Source of the DNA: Psychrobacillus sp. INOP01
Lineage (GTDB): Bacteria; Bacillota; Bacilli; Bacillales_A; Planococcaceae
Assembly: GCF_018140925.1 (NCBI RefSeq)
Contig: NZ_CP073315.1
Span: 2,108,001-2,172,000, forward strand
Length of the DNA: 64,000 nt
Reading direction: 5' to 3'
A program made the position numbers and the translations under genes. Of the stretch, positions 7,846 through 17,065 are shown in pieces. Each line of letters begins with the position of its first letter. The first letter of the stretch is position 1. The notes beneath the pieces were generated by a model that worked only from the letters and a program-made list of their open reading frames with translations, made no database searches and was not told where the DNA came from.

Positions 7846-9151
7846 CCCCTAATAATTCCGGAGATACGCGAACCCAGACTCCACTCTCTAAGTAATACCA
7901 AGAAGGCTCCAGATTAAATAAAGCTTGGTCGTCATCTTGAGATAAATAATATCCTATTACAAGATCGTCAATAGAACTCATATTAATATCTGTAGCAGTA
8001 GACAGAAAATCATAAATTGACTGCCCTGAAGCTAATTCTACTTCCCGTGTTTTCAGACGAATAGCAGCATTTAGCGAATAAGTAGGTCGGAAGTATCGAT
8101 ATACTCGGTCAACTCCCCAATACTGCGTGATGTCTGTAGATGTAAGTCTACTAAATACCGGAAGACCCGCTAAATACAATTGATAATTAATTTGCCGAGC
8201 TGAGGTATTCATTCGAGAATAACGATAGTCATCTGTCCATCCGTTATGCTCATTGACAAAATTCAAACTGTTATTAATGAGATCTACGGGATTCGCTGGA
8301 TTTTCATTTTCCGAAGCAGGATGTACATAGCTTAAACTTTTACGAGTAAAATCCACATTCATTAATGCACTATCATCCGTGAATTGTTGTTCATTCATCC
8401 CAACAGGATTAATTCTCACAAGGCTAGGATTATTGAAGAGGGCATCTTTGAATTTATCCGATTCAACATCTTTTATTGAATAGGTATAACTTCCGATATT
8501 TTCCGGTATCGATGAAACATACAAAGATAGTTTATTGTCTCTAACTATTTCATTATATACCTGCATTTTCTCAGCATGTTCTAAAATACGCTTAGTAAAC
8601 CCTAATTTATCTGCTTTTTGTGCCGTTGCCGTATATATTTTCTGCTGTGATGTGCTTATAAAATACAGAGTCACGCTATCTGAGATGTCCCCGTTCCAGT
8701 CTATTATTAATCGATTGAAATAAACTTCCGGAAAATTGTGATCTGCAAAGTTTAAGATATTACCTAATATTTCAATAGGGACATCTGCTGCAAAAAAGAA
8801 ACTCGCACGATTAGGAGCTTTGACAAAATCATTTATTTGATCGGTGTCTGCCTTGTTACTAGCTAACTCAACCGTCTGAATTTCCCAGGTCTTCATGTTG
8901 TTGAACGCAAATTCTATTGGCTGGCTCGCAACTGTACCCTTTAAAGCTTCATCTTGGCTTAAAATCATTCGATACGGTTTAATAACGTTTTCCAAGTTCC
9001 TTTTTTCGGCAATAGATATATCTACAATAGCTTCATCATTTGTTTGAATAACAGGAGAATATGTCCATATAGCAAAAGTTAAAGTAAAGCTGAGGAGAAT
9101 AAGTAAGACTAAAACAACTGATTTTACTTGCTCAATATATTTCAATCCCAC
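7823..9151 (-). CDS. walH: WalH (YycH), membrane regulator of the WalK kinase
   Basis: A 442-residue protein with one N-terminal membrane helix (about residues 9-30) and a large extracellular part, the architecture of YycH. With WalI it controls WalK activity from outside the membrane. Its start overlaps the end of walK by 10 bp and its end overlaps walI, so the three are probably translated together. No catalytic motif is expected or seen. Confidence 0.93.
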   Translation of the reverse strand: MGLKYIEQVKSVVLVLLILLSFTLTFAIWTYSPVIQTNDEAIVDISIAEKRNLENVIKPYRMILSQDEALKGTVASQPIEFAFNNMKTWEIQTVELASNKADTDQINDFVKAPNRASFFFAADVPIEILGNILNFADHNFPEVYFNRLIIDWNGDISDSVTLYFISTSQQKIYTATAQKADKLGFTKRILEHAEKMQVYNEIVRDNKLSLYVSSIPENIGSYTYSIKDVESDKFKDALFNNPSLVRINPVGMNEQQFTDDSALMNVDFTRKSLSYVHPASENENPANPVDLINNSLNFVNEHNGWTDDYRYSRMNTSARQINYQLYLAGLPVFSRLTSTDITQYWGVDRVYRYFRPTYSLNAAIRLKTREVELASGQSIYDFLSTATDINMSSIDDLVIGYYLSQDDDQALFNLEPSWYYLESGVWVRVSPELLGGAKFGLE

Positions 9152-10965
9152 TCACCTTCCTCATCCGTTAAAATATCCAATGTGAAGAAAATAGTTGTTC
9201 CTTGTCCTTCTTCGCTTTCTGCCCATATTCTACCATCATGTGCTTCAATCATTTCCCGGGCAATTGCTAATCCTAGACCCGTGCCTCCCATAGATCTTGC
9301 TCTTGCCCGATCTACTCTGTAAAAACGATCAAAGACTCGATCGACATTTTCAGAAGGAATTCCCATACCGTCATCAGAAATCATTACCTTTAAAATTGAG
9401 TCTGCTACCGCTACCCCAAATCGTATATTCCCACCATCTGGAGAATATTTAATCGCATTTGAAATAATATTATCGATTACCTGTGTTAACTTATCTGTAT
9501 CGATGTCCACATAATAAGCTTTATCGGAGAGCATGCGTACAAAGTTAACATGATCGGATTTGGAAAGTTCAAATCTATCAATAATCCGGTTGAAGAACTG
9601 ATTGAAATTAACAATTTCTCGATTCAAATCATAGTCTCTACTATCCATCTTTGATAGTTGGAGTAGGTCATTTACAAGTCGAATCATTCTATGTGTTTCT
9701 GTTTGAGTTACCTGTAAAAAAGATGGAGCAATTTCTTCATCTTGCCAAGCACCATCAGCTAAAGCCTCTAAATAACTACTCATCGTCGTAAGAGGTGTAC
9801 GTAGTTCATGAGAAACATTTGCAACAAACTCTCTTCTTTCCATATCCACTTTTTCCTGCTCCGTATTATCATGTAATACTGCGATTAAACCGTTAACGAA
9901 ACCAGTTTCTTTTTGAATAACCGAAAAATTGGCACGTAAAATAAACGGTCTTTCGTTTGAGCTTAAATCCAGATTAATCGCTTCTTTTAAATGTATTAAA
10001 TCTTCAAAAGAGTGTAAAGGATCTATTCCAAGTACAGAAATAATGGGACGATTTAACACCATTTCCCTAGGTATGCGCAATAACCTAAGTGCTGGATCGT
10101 TTATCAATATAACTCTACCTTTACGATCTGTAGCTATTACCCCGTCTGTCATATTGGTTAAAACTGAGGCTAGCTTTCTACGTTCTGCTTCGGTTGTAGA
10201 TTGAGCTTCCTGCAATCTATTCGTCAAATGATTAAAGGCAATTGCCAATTGCCCGATTTCATCACTGCCATATACTCGTACTTTCCTGGAAAAATTACCT
10301 TTTGCCATCGCTTGAGCTTGTCTTCTCATATCTGAGATAGGACGTGTAATCGTCTGGGCAATTAGAATTCCTAATATAACGGTAATTACTAGCGCAACTG
10401 CTGTACCCCCAGCTAGGATTTGGTTAATTTCATTCATCTGCCCAAAAATATTTTCAATATTAGATTCCATATATATTGTTCCAATTACTTCTCCCTTATA
10501 AAAAATAGGAGTTGTTAAAATCCAAATTCTGTTTCCGGTTTCTCGATCAAGCGATATACTGTCAAATTTGTCTTCTGCAGTAATGGATTTTCGAACTAAA
10601 TCATCCATTGATCGTTGGCCTACAATAGACTGATTATTTATATCGGAGGTTGCCAAGATTTGATACCGAGAATCTATTACACGTACTTCTTTAATGTCAT
10701 AAGAATTAAGACTAGACAAAATTGAACGTAAACTTTGTTCTTTTGTTTGGTCTTCTTCGCTTCGTGTTTTTATTATTTCTTCTCGCGCACTATATTCTAA
10801 CATGCTAACACGGTCAGTTATAGAATCTTGAAAGTTATCTCTTAATGTCTCCTCAAGCTCGCGAACAAAATATAATCCAATAATTTGCATCGCAATAACG
10901 ATAAGTAATACATAAATCAGCACAATCTTTACGTGAATCGATTTAAAGTATCCAACTTTTTGCAT
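9142..10965 (-). CDS. walK: Sensor histidine kinase WalK (YycG)
   Basis: A 607-residue essential kinase of the cell-wall stress system. Order of domains: membrane helix 1 (about 12-34), extracellular PAS-like sensor (about 35-182), membrane helix 2 (about 184-204), HAMP (about 205-257), intracellular PAS (about 262-370), then HisKA with the phosphorylated His386 in SHELRTP, and the HATPase domain with NAIKYS, DDGMGIP and GGTGLGLAIA. It phosphorylates WalR, encoded 5 bp upstream, in response to peptidoglycan turnover. A near-consensus Noc-binding palindrome falls inside its coding sequence at 9251-9264. Confidence 0.97.
   Translation of the reverse strand: MQKVGYFKSIHVKIVLIYVLLIVIAMQIIGLYFVRELEETLRDNFQDSITDRVSMLEYSAREEIIKTRSEEDQTKEQSLRSILSSLNSYDIKEVRVIDSRYQILATSDINNQSIVGQRSMDDLVRKSITAEDKFDSISLDRETGNRIWILTTPIFYKGEVIGTIYMESNIENIFGQMNEINQILAGGTAVALVITVILGILIAQTITRPISDMRRQAQAMAKGNFSRKVRVYGSDEIGQLAIAFNHLTNRLQEAQSTTEAERRKLASVLTNMTDGVIATDRKGRVILINDPALRLLRIPREMVLNRPIISVLGIDPLHSFEDLIHLKEAINLDLSSNERPFILRANFSVIQKETGFVNGLIAVLHDNTEQEKVDMERREFVANVSHELRTPLTTMSSYLEALADGAWQDEEIAPSFLQVTQTETHRMIRLVNDLLQLSKMDSRDYDLNREIVNFNQFFNRIIDRFELSKSDHVNFVRMLSDKAYYVDIDTDKLTQVIDNIISNAIKYSPDGGNIRFGVAVADSILKVMISDDGMGIPSENVDRVFDRFYRVDRARARSMGGTGLGLAIAREMIEAHDGRIWAESEEGQGTTIFFTLDILTDEEGEWD
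9251..9264. promoter_or_regulatory. Noc-binding-site-like palindrome within walK
   Basis: ATTTCCCGGGCAAT differs at one base from the B. subtilis Noc-binding consensus ATTTCCCGGGAAAT. The noc gene is present in this window, so the protein to bind it exists. A second near-match occurs at 11821-11834. Confidence 0.45.
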
Positions 10966-10970
10966 TCCTT

Positions 10971-11675
10971 CTACTCCTGTTCAGGACTTCGTAAATAGTA
11001 GCCTACGCCTCTTCTAGTTACTATCCAAGTTGGATGACTTGGATTGTCTTCAATTTTCTCGCGTAAGCGGCGAATTGTTACATCAACCGTACGCACATCT
11101 CCAAAATAATCATAACCCCATACTGTTTGTAGTAAATGTTCACGAGTCATAACTTGTCCTATATGTTTTGCCAAGTAATGCAACAGCTCGAATTCTCGAT
11201 GCGTAAGCTCAATTGTCTCTTCTCTCTTTAACACAAGATAAGCATCTGGTTGAATAGTTAGTGGACCAATTACAATGTCATTTGTTATTACTTCTGCGTC
11301 TTCTTGAATAGTTTGGTGTCTACGCATGTTTGCTTTCACTCGAGCTATTAATTCTCTCGTACTAAATGGTTTTGTCACATAATCATCTGCACCAAGCTCT
11401 AGACCAAGTACTTTATCTATCTCTGAATCTTTTGCTGTTAGCATGATTATAGGAAAATCATATTTTTTTCGAATTTCTCTACAGACTTCCATTCCATCTT
11501 TGTTAGGAAGCATAATATCTAATAACATTAAATCTGGTTGATCTTCTTCCACCTTCTTCAATGCTTCATCGCCATTATAAGCACAAACTACTTGGTATCC
11601 TTCTTTTTTTAGGTTAAATTGAAGTATATCTGCAATTGGCTTTTCGTCATCTACAACTAGTATTTTTTTACTCAT
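10971..11675 (-). CDS. walR: Response regulator WalR (YycF)
   Basis: A 234-residue OmpR/PhoB-type regulator. The receiver domain (about 1-120) has the acidic pocket Asp9-Asp10, phosphorylated Asp53 and the LTAK lysine; the C-terminal winged-helix DNA-binding domain (about 130-230) carries the [23 protein letters not shown] segment typical of WalR. It controls autolysins and wall metabolism by binding tandem TGTWAH hexamers; a perfect pair lies upstream of the M23 peptidase gene at 13533-13549. First gene of the wal operon. A weak candidate promoter (TTGATA at 11729-11734, reverse) lies upstream, preceded by an inverted repeat resembling paired Spo0A boxes. Confidence 0.98.
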   Translation of the reverse strand: MSKKILVVDDEKPIADILQFNLKKEGYQVVCAYNGDEALKKVEEDQPDLMLLDIMLPNKDGMEVCREIRKKYDFPIIMLTAKDSEIDKVLGLELGADDYVTKPFSTRELIARVKANMRRHQTIQEDAEVITNDIVIGPLTIQPDAYLVLKREETIELTHREFELLHYLAKHIGQVMTREHLLQTVWGYDYFGDVRTVDVTIRRLREKIEDNPSHPTWIVTRRGVGYYLRSPEQE

Positions 11676-11795
11676 ATTCTAGTCCCCTTTATTCTCGTAT
11701 TCTATATTTAACTCAATTGAATTATTTTTATCAATAATAATATTAACTTTAACATTGTTTCAGGCTTCCTGCATCTCTAAAGAAGTAACGACCCT

Positions 11796-11822
11796 ATAAT
11801 TCGACTCAGTTTGTCGAATTAT
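11796..11822. repeat. Perfect inverted repeat resembling paired Spo0A boxes
   Basis: ATAATTCGAC (11796-11805) and GTCGAATTAT (11813-11822) are perfect 10-bp arms around a 7-nt loop. The right part contains TGTCGAA, the exact Spo0A box, and the left arm gives AGTCGAA in reverse. It lies about 120 bp upstream of walR. No T-run follows, so it is more likely an operator than a terminator. Confidence 0.5.
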
Positions 11823-11834
11823 TTCCCAGGAAAT
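11821..11834. promoter_or_regulatory. Noc-binding-site-like palindrome upstream of walR
   Basis: ATTTCCCAGGAAAT has one mismatch to the Noc consensus ATTTCCCGGGAAAT. It abuts the inverted repeat at 11796-11822 in the intergenic region between the M23 peptidase gene and walR. Confidence 0.45.
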
Positions 11835-11885
11835 CTTATACAGTGAAATTCCCACCAGTGATGGTATTACAGCTTGAAACCGAGA

Positions 11886-11917
11886 TAAAAAAAAGACAGT
11901 CCATATAGCGACTGTCT
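11886..11917 (-). terminator. Terminator of the M23 peptidase gene
   Basis: AGACAGTC (11894-11901) pairs with GACTGTCT (11910-11917), and the minus strand continues into a run of eight T. It lies 12 bp after the peptidase stop codon. Confidence 0.85.
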
Positions 11918-11928
11918 CGTATATACTA

Positions 11929-13404
11929 TTAGTTTAATACAGTTAAAGGATTAATCGTTACTCCATTTTTCTCCACTTCAAAATGTAGATGTGTTCCTGT
12001 AGAACGTCCAGTACTTCCCATTACACCGATTTTAGTACCTGTTGGGACTACTTGCCCTACTTCCGCTGTAATCGAAGAAAGATGTGCATACGTTGTTTTA
12101 TATCCATTTTGATGATCAATGATTATACGTTGGCCGTATGTTCCATCCCAACCAGCAGCTACTACTATACCGTTATCTGCTGCTTTTATCGTAAAACCAC
12201 TTGGTCGTGCAATATCGATACCTTCATGTTGGCGTCCCCAACGATACCCCATTTTACTAGAAATATATCCACCTTCTGCTGGCCAAGCAAATACCCCTGA
12301 GCCGCGTGAAGGAATTACTTTCGTTCCTTTTAATACAATATGATCTTTTGGTTCTACAAGTATTGTTTCTTCTATAACAGATAAACCAACTTGTACTCCA
12401 TTCTCTTTGCGAATTAAGTAAGTTGCCATTTTTTGACCATCTGAACCTTCTTGTATTACCTTCGTATCACCTTTATACATATCCTCTGTTTCTTTTACTT
12501 TTTTCGTATGTATGATGGATTCTTTAGCTTTTTTCTCATACTGTACTTCTATATTAATAAGTGGTTTTAGGACTGTTACATTTAACTCTTGACCTATTTG
12601 TAATACGGTAGAATCCGTTATACCAGCATTAAGTGCTATTAGTTCTGCAGATGTTAGATTATGCTTGTTAGCAATAGTTCCTAAAACATCGCCTGGTGCT
12701 ACTGTATATAAATCTTTTTCTAATGTTCCATCTAAAAGTAGCTTCACAGCATCATCTGGTGAAACAATTTGACTAGGATCTGTTTCTACTGTAACTCCTG
12801 ATACTTTTTCTTTTAAAATTAAATTAGCAATACGAGTTTCATTTTCTTTTAGTTCGGGTAAAGATTCACTAGTATTACTTCTAGCTTCCAGTACGTTCAA
12901 CTCTTCTTCTGAAATAAAATGTAATTTTAGTTTTCTAAGAGCTTCATCGTAAGCATCTAAGTCTTTGACGTAGACTGCCATCTCGTCATTGATCGATAAT
13001 GCAAATGCCTTTGCTTCTACTTCTATCAAGCTATCCAGCTTTTGAAGAGTAGTCTCATCGCTTGTATTAGGAGTAAATACTTGTTCTGGTACTATCGATA
13101 AATTAGATCCAGCAGTTAAAGTCATATTTTTAAACTGGGAGCTAGATTCTTCAACTTTTTTATCGAGTATTGATTGTAATTTGGTTTGATCCGAAATAGC
13201 CCCTACATATTGACCATCCGTGTATATATGGTATATTTCTTTTAATGTATTGCTTTCACTTTCTTTTGCAAAAGCCATATTAAACGAAATACTTGAGATA
13301 AGTAAAACTGATACGGCTGCTTTTTTCACCATATTTGACTTTCCGTTTGAAAGAACATTCAGTTTTGATACCTTCTGTTCCTCATTCTTACTTTTCAAAA
13401 ACAT
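11929..13404 (-). CDS. Secreted LysM-G5-M23 peptidoglycan endopeptidase
   Basis: A 491-residue exported protein. A basic start and a hydrophobic segment (about 27-46) form a long signal peptide or anchor. A mixed region follows, then one LysM domain (about 233-277), a G5 domain (about 280-360), and a C-terminal M23 metallopeptidase domain with zinc ligands His393 and Asp397 (HEGID) and the His472-Leu-His474 pair. It should bind peptidoglycan and cut its peptide cross-bridges outside the cell. GGAAGGGG precedes the ATG. The gene stands alone between purA and walR, with its own terminator, and a perfect WalR box 130 bp upstream suggests direct WalR control. Homologues occupy this place in other Bacillales. 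Confidence 0.93.
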   Translation of the reverse strand: MFLKSKNEEQKVSKLNVLSNGKSNMVKKAAVSVLLISSISFNMAFAKESESNTLKEIYHIYTDGQYVGAISDQTKLQSILDKKVEESSSQFKNMTLTAGSNLSIVPEQVFTPNTSDETTLQKLDSLIEVEAKAFALSINDEMAVYVKDLDAYDEALRKLKLHFISEEELNVLEARSNTSESLPELKENETRIANLILKEKVSGVTVETDPSQIVSPDDAVKLLLDGTLEKDLYTVAPGDVLGTIANKHNLTSAELIALNAGITDSTVLQIGQELNVTVLKPLINIEVQYEKKAKESIIHTKKVKETEDMYKGDTKVIQEGSDGQKMATYLIRKENGVQVGLSVIEETILVEPKDHIVLKGTKVIPSRGSGVFAWPAEGGYISSKMGYRWGRQHEGIDIARPSGFTIKAADNGIVVAAGWDGTYGQRIIIDHQNGYKTTYAHLSSITAEVGQVVPTGTKIGVMGSTGRSTGTHLHFEVEKNGVTINPLTVLN

Positions 13405-13532
13405 GATAAAGCCCCTTCCAAACTATATATAAAACCGTCGATTATTTCATGCTTCTCTAATTTAACATATTTGAAATGAAGATGTGTAGCTTTATATGCG
13501 GTTGTAAAGAAACTGTAGCATTAGTTCCATAT

Positions 13533-13549
13533 ATTACATCATTTTTACA
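13533..13549 (-). promoter_or_regulatory. WalR box upstream of the M23 peptidase gene
   Basis: The minus strand reads TGTAAAAATGATGTAAT: two TGTWAH hexamers (TGTAAA, TGTAAT) with exactly five bases between, the WalR consensus. It lies 129 bp before the start codon. A weaker direct repeat (TGTAAA-N5-TGTAGC, 13503-13519, plus strand) lies nearby. walR itself is the next operon. Confidence 0.7.
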
Positions 13550-13720
13550 TTTTTTAACACATTGCGATTCCTTATACCTAACCGTTAAACTTTTATAAAT
13601 TAGTTTTCTCCAAATTATTCATATTTTATACATAAAGCAACAGAAATCTTCGTTATATTTGTCATAATAGAAGATTCACATAACGGCACTTTCTCAAATT
13701 TTTACATTAGCAGACAAAAA

Positions 13721-13758
13721 AAACGTCAAAAAGCATATGCTTCTTGACGTTTTTTTTC
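13721..13758 (-). terminator. Terminator of purA
   Basis: AAACGTCAA (13721-13729) pairs with TTGACGTTT (13744-13752), with the inner palindrome AAGCATATGCTT extending the stem. Runs of A on the left and T on the right make it usable from both sides. It lies just beyond the purA stop. Confidence 0.85.
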
Positions 13759-13763
13759 ATTTA

Positions 13764-15050
13764 TTATTTCCAAACACTTGTAATGATATTTGTTTGCGTA
13801 CGATCTGGTCCAACTGAGAAGATGGAGATTTGTACACCTGTAAGTTGAGAAATCCGTTCTAAGTAATGACGAGCTGTCTCAGGAAGTTCATCTAGTGATT
13901 TACATTTTGTAATGTCTTCACTCCAACCTGGCATTTCTTCATAAACTGGTTCACATTCACCTAAAATACGAAGGTTAGCTGGATATTCCGTAATTAATTC
14001 ACCTTTATATCTATAAGCAGTACATAATTTAACTGTATCTAAACCAGTCAATACATCAATAGAGTTAACCGTTAAATCAGTTAAACCACTTACACGACGA
14101 GCATGTCTAATTACTACTGTATCAAACCACCCTATACGACGTGGTCTACCTGTAGTTGTCCCATATTCTTTACCAACTTCTCGGATTTGATTTCCAATTT
14201 CATCAAATAGCTCAGTAGGGAAAGGACCATCACCTACACGTGATGTATATGCTTTACAAACACCTACTACATGGTTAATTTTTGTTGGACCTACTCCTGC
14301 TCCAATTGTTACTCCACCAGCTACTGGATTCGAAGAAGTTACAAATGGATAAGTACCTTGATCGATGTCCAACATAACTCCTTGTGCACCTTCAAATAAT
14401 ACACGACGGCCATCATCTAATGCGTCGTTCAATACTTTTGAAGTATCCGTAACATACTTGGCAATCTCTTGCCCATAGCCATAGAATTCTTCTAATATTT
14501 CTTCTGAAGTAAATCCTTCTGTTTCGTAAAACTTCTCAAACATTCTATTCTTTTCTTGTAAGTTAAGTTCTAATTTTTCCTTAAATACTTCGTAGTCCAG
14601 AAGATCAGCAATACGAATCCCGACACGTGCAGCTTTGTCCATATAAGCTGGTCCAATACCTTTACCTGTCGTACCGATTTTATTTGCTCCTCTGCGAGCT
14701 TCTTCTACTTCGTCTTGTTTTAGGTGGTAAGGAAGAATAACATGTGCACGATTAGAAATACGTAAGTTTTCGGTTGTTACTCCACGGTCATGCAATCCTT
14801 TTAGCTCTTTTACAAGTGCTCTTGGATCCACTACCATTCCATTTCCTATAACAGAAATTTTATCTTTATAGAAAATCCCTGAAGGAATTAAGTGAAGCTT
14901 GTAAGTTTCTCCTCCGAAAATAATTGTGTGACCTGCATTATTACCACCTTGGTAACGTGCAATTACTTCTGAGTTTTCGGATAGAAAGTCTGTGATTTTT
15001 CCTTTACCTTCGTCTCCCCATTGTGTTCCAACTACTACTACTGATGGCAT
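13764..15050 (-). CDS. purA: Adenylosuccinate synthetase PurA
   Basis: A 428-residue enzyme, normal length, that joins IMP and aspartate using GTP, the first committed step to AMP. The N-terminal GTP loop [11 protein letters not shown] (residues 11-21), the NNAGHT IMP-binding motif (about 38-43), and the TGRPRRIGW segment are all present. It is transcribed alone from its own promoter with PurR-like boxes upstream, so control by the purine repressor is likely. The ribosome-binding site GGAGGTG precedes the ATG. Confidence 0.98.
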   Translation of the reverse strand: MPSVVVVGTQWGDEGKGKITDFLSENSEVIARYQGGNNAGHTIIFGGETYKLHLIPSGIFYKDKISVIGNGMVVDPRALVKELKGLHDRGVTTENLRISNRAHVILPYHLKQDEVEEARRGANKIGTTGKGIGPAYMDKAARVGIRIADLLDYEVFKEKLELNLQEKNRMFEKFYETEGFTSEEILEEFYGYGQEIAKYVTDTSKVLNDALDDGRRVLFEGAQGVMLDIDQGTYPFVTSSNPVAGGVTIGAGVGPTKINHVVGVCKAYTSRVGDGPFPTELFDEIGNQIREVGKEYGTTTGRPRRIGWFDTVVIRHARRVSGLTDLTVNSIDVLTGLDTVKLCTAYRYKGELITEYPANLRILGECEPVYEEMPGWSEDITKCKSLDELPETARHYLERISQLTGVQISIFSVGPDRTQTNIITSVWK

Positions 15051-15100
15051 TTGCCAGCACCTCCGTCAGACATTTCATATGTCCTGATTCAAACAGTGTT

Positions 15101-15129
15101 ATTGTACCAATCTAAACGTACTTAGTCAA
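15101..15129 (-). promoter_or_regulatory. purA promoter
   Basis: On the minus strand TTGACT (15124-15129) and TACAAT (15101-15106) are separated by 17 bases, a near-consensus sigma-A promoter. A start point near 15094 leaves a leader of about 44 nt. Confidence 0.75.
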
Positions 15130-15142
15130 CTGATTTAACATA

Positions 15143-15188
15143 AAAACACGAACACAAAATGAATTAGCACATTTATTGTTCGTGTTTT
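15143..15188 (-). promoter_or_regulatory. Paired PurR boxes upstream of purA
   Basis: AAAACACGAACA (15143-15154) and its perfect reverse complement (15177-15188) face each other across 22 bases. Each contains the CGAA core of the Bacillus PurBox, and the pair lies just upstream of the -35 box, where PurR binds on purA in B. subtilis. The same structure, with a following T-run on the minus strand, could also end the dnaB transcript. Confidence 0.65.
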
Positions 15189-15247
15189 GTTATTATAACT
15201 ATATCTAAAAATCACTGCCCACAAAACTAAAAGGCGCTTTTGCTTTT

Positions 15248-16603
15248 TTAGGCTGGTGGCGCTTGGTGTTGACTCCAGTCAATGTTAACGAATTTGTTAA
15301 ACTCTTTAACGAACGCAAGTGTAACAGTTCCAGTAGGACCATTACGCTGTTTTGCAATAATAATTTCAATCATGTTCTGATTTTCTGTTTCTTTGTCGTA
15401 GTAATCCTCACGGTACAGGAAGGATACAATATCTGCATCCTGCTCAATAGATCCAGATTCACGTAAATCAGACATCATTGGTCGCTTATCTTGACGCTGC
15501 TCAACTCCACGGGATAACTGTGACAAAGCAATAACAGGAACCTGCAATTCACGAGCTAAACCTTTTAAAGAACGAGAAATTTCCGAAACCTCTTGTTGTC
15601 GGTTAGCTTGGCTTCCTCCACTACCTTGGATTAGCTGTAAATAATCAATCAAAATCATACCCAGACCAGACTCTTGTTTTAATCGACGACATTTAGCCCG
15701 GATTTCATTTACCCGAATACCAGGGGTATCGTCTATATAAATACCTGCATTTGAGAGACTTCCCATCGCCATTGTAAGCTTACGCCAATCCTCGGTTGTC
15801 AGTGCCCCTGTACGAAGTACCTGAGCGTCTATATTCCCCTCCGCACAAAGCATACGCATAACTAACTGTTCTGCACCCATCTCTAAACTAAAGATTGCTA
15901 CATTTTCATCTGTTTTTGTCGCTACGTTTTGTGCCACATTCAGAGCAAATGCCGTTTTCCCTACAGATGGACGGGCAGCGACAATGATTAAATCATTTCG
16001 TTGGAAACCGGCTGTAATTCGGTCTAAATCACGGAATCCAGTTGGAATACCGGTAACATCGCCTTTTCTTGTATGAAGTTTTTCTATATTATCGTATGTT
16101 TCCACTAAAACGTCTTTAATATGCTCGAAATCACCAGCATTTTTTCGGCTTGCGACTTCCATCATTTTGCGTTCGGCTTCTGCTAATAATGCTTCTACTT
16201 CATCTTCCCTAGTAAAACCATCTTCTACTATGGTGGTCGCTACACGTATTAAGCGGCGTAAAATAGATTTTTCTTCTACGATCTTAGCGTAGTATGCTAT
16301 ATTGGCTGCGGTTGGAACTGCATTAGCAATTTCACTAATATACGAAATTCCACCTACATCTTCTAACTCTTTCTTTGCAGAAAGTTCCTCCGTCACAGTT
16401 ACAACATCGATTGCCTTACCTTTATCGCTTAAATGAAGCATCGTTTGGAATATCTTTTGATGTGCTACACGATAAAAATCTTCAGCCAGCAAGATTTCTC
16501 CAGCGGTAATTAATGCCTGTGGTTCTAGAAATATTGCCCCAATGACAGACTGTTCGGCTTCTTGGTTATGCGGCGGTACACGGTCCAACATTGGATCGCT
16601 CAT
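15248..16603 (-). CDS. dnaB: Replicative DNA helicase DnaB
   Basis: A 451-residue hexameric helicase (called DnaC in B. subtilis) that unwinds the fork ahead of DNA polymerase III. The N-terminal primase-interaction domain (about 1-110) begins with PPHNQEAEQSVIGA, and the RecA-like ATPase domain carries Walker A ARPSVGKTA (about 206-214) and Walker B ILIDYLQLI. It lies 12 bp after rplI on the same strand. Confidence 0.98.
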   Translation of the reverse strand: MSDPMLDRVPPHNQEAEQSVIGAIFLEPQALITAGEILLAEDFYRVAHQKIFQTMLHLSDKGKAIDVVTVTEELSAKKELEDVGGISYISEIANAVPTAANIAYYAKIVEEKSILRRLIRVATTIVEDGFTREDEVEALLAEAERKMMEVASRKNAGDFEHIKDVLVETYDNIEKLHTRKGDVTGIPTGFRDLDRITAGFQRNDLIIVAARPSVGKTAFALNVAQNVATKTDENVAIFSLEMGAEQLVMRMLCAEGNIDAQVLRTGALTTEDWRKLTMAMGSLSNAGIYIDDTPGIRVNEIRAKCRRLKQESGLGMILIDYLQLIQGSGGSQANRQQEVSEISRSLKGLARELQVPVIALSQLSRGVEQRQDKRPMMSDLRESGSIEQDADIVSFLYREDYYDKETENQNMIEIIIAKQRNGPTGTVTLAFVKEFNKFVNIDWSQHQAPPA

Positions 16604-16615
16604 TTACCTCTCTCC

Positions 16616-17065
16616 TTACGATTCTTCTGCAACAAGAACTTTTAATGTCGCCACAACTTCATGATGAAGTTTCACAGGTACATTTGTATACCCTAATGCT
16701 CTAATTGCGTCATCTAATTCCATTTTGCGTTTATCTAATTTAATACCATGTGATTTTTCTAATTGAGAGGCAATTTGTTTCGTTGTAATGGAACCGAATA
16801 GTCGACCATCATTTCCTGACTTTGCTTTTAACTCAACTGTTAATTGCTCTAATGTTTCTTTTAATTTTTGGGCTTCTTCTAGCTCTTTAGCTGCTTCTTT
16901 TTCGGATTTTTTCTTTTGCCCTTCAAGAGCACTTAATGCAGCTGCATTTACTTCTACTGCTAATTTGTTTTTTAGCAAAAAGTTATGTGCATACCCATCT
17001 GCAACATTTTTGACTTCGCCTTTTTTGCCTTTACCTTTTACGTCTTTTAAGAATACTACTTTCAT
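16616..17065 (-). CDS. rplI: 50S ribosomal protein L9
   Basis: A 149-residue protein with the N-terminal domain signature [29 protein letters not shown], a long Lys/Glu-rich connecting helix (about 40-75) and a C-terminal domain that binds 23S rRNA. It helps keep the reading frame during translation. Its start overlaps the gdpP stop by 4 bp (ATGA), indicating coupled translation. Confidence 0.98.
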   Translation of the reverse strand: MKVVFLKDVKGKGKKGEVKNVADGYAHNFLLKNKLAVEVNAAALSALEGQKKKSEKEAAKELEEAQKLKETLEQLTVELKAKSGNDGRLFGSITTKQIASQLEKSHGIKLDKRKMELDDAIRALGYTNVPVKLHHEVVATLKVLVAEES

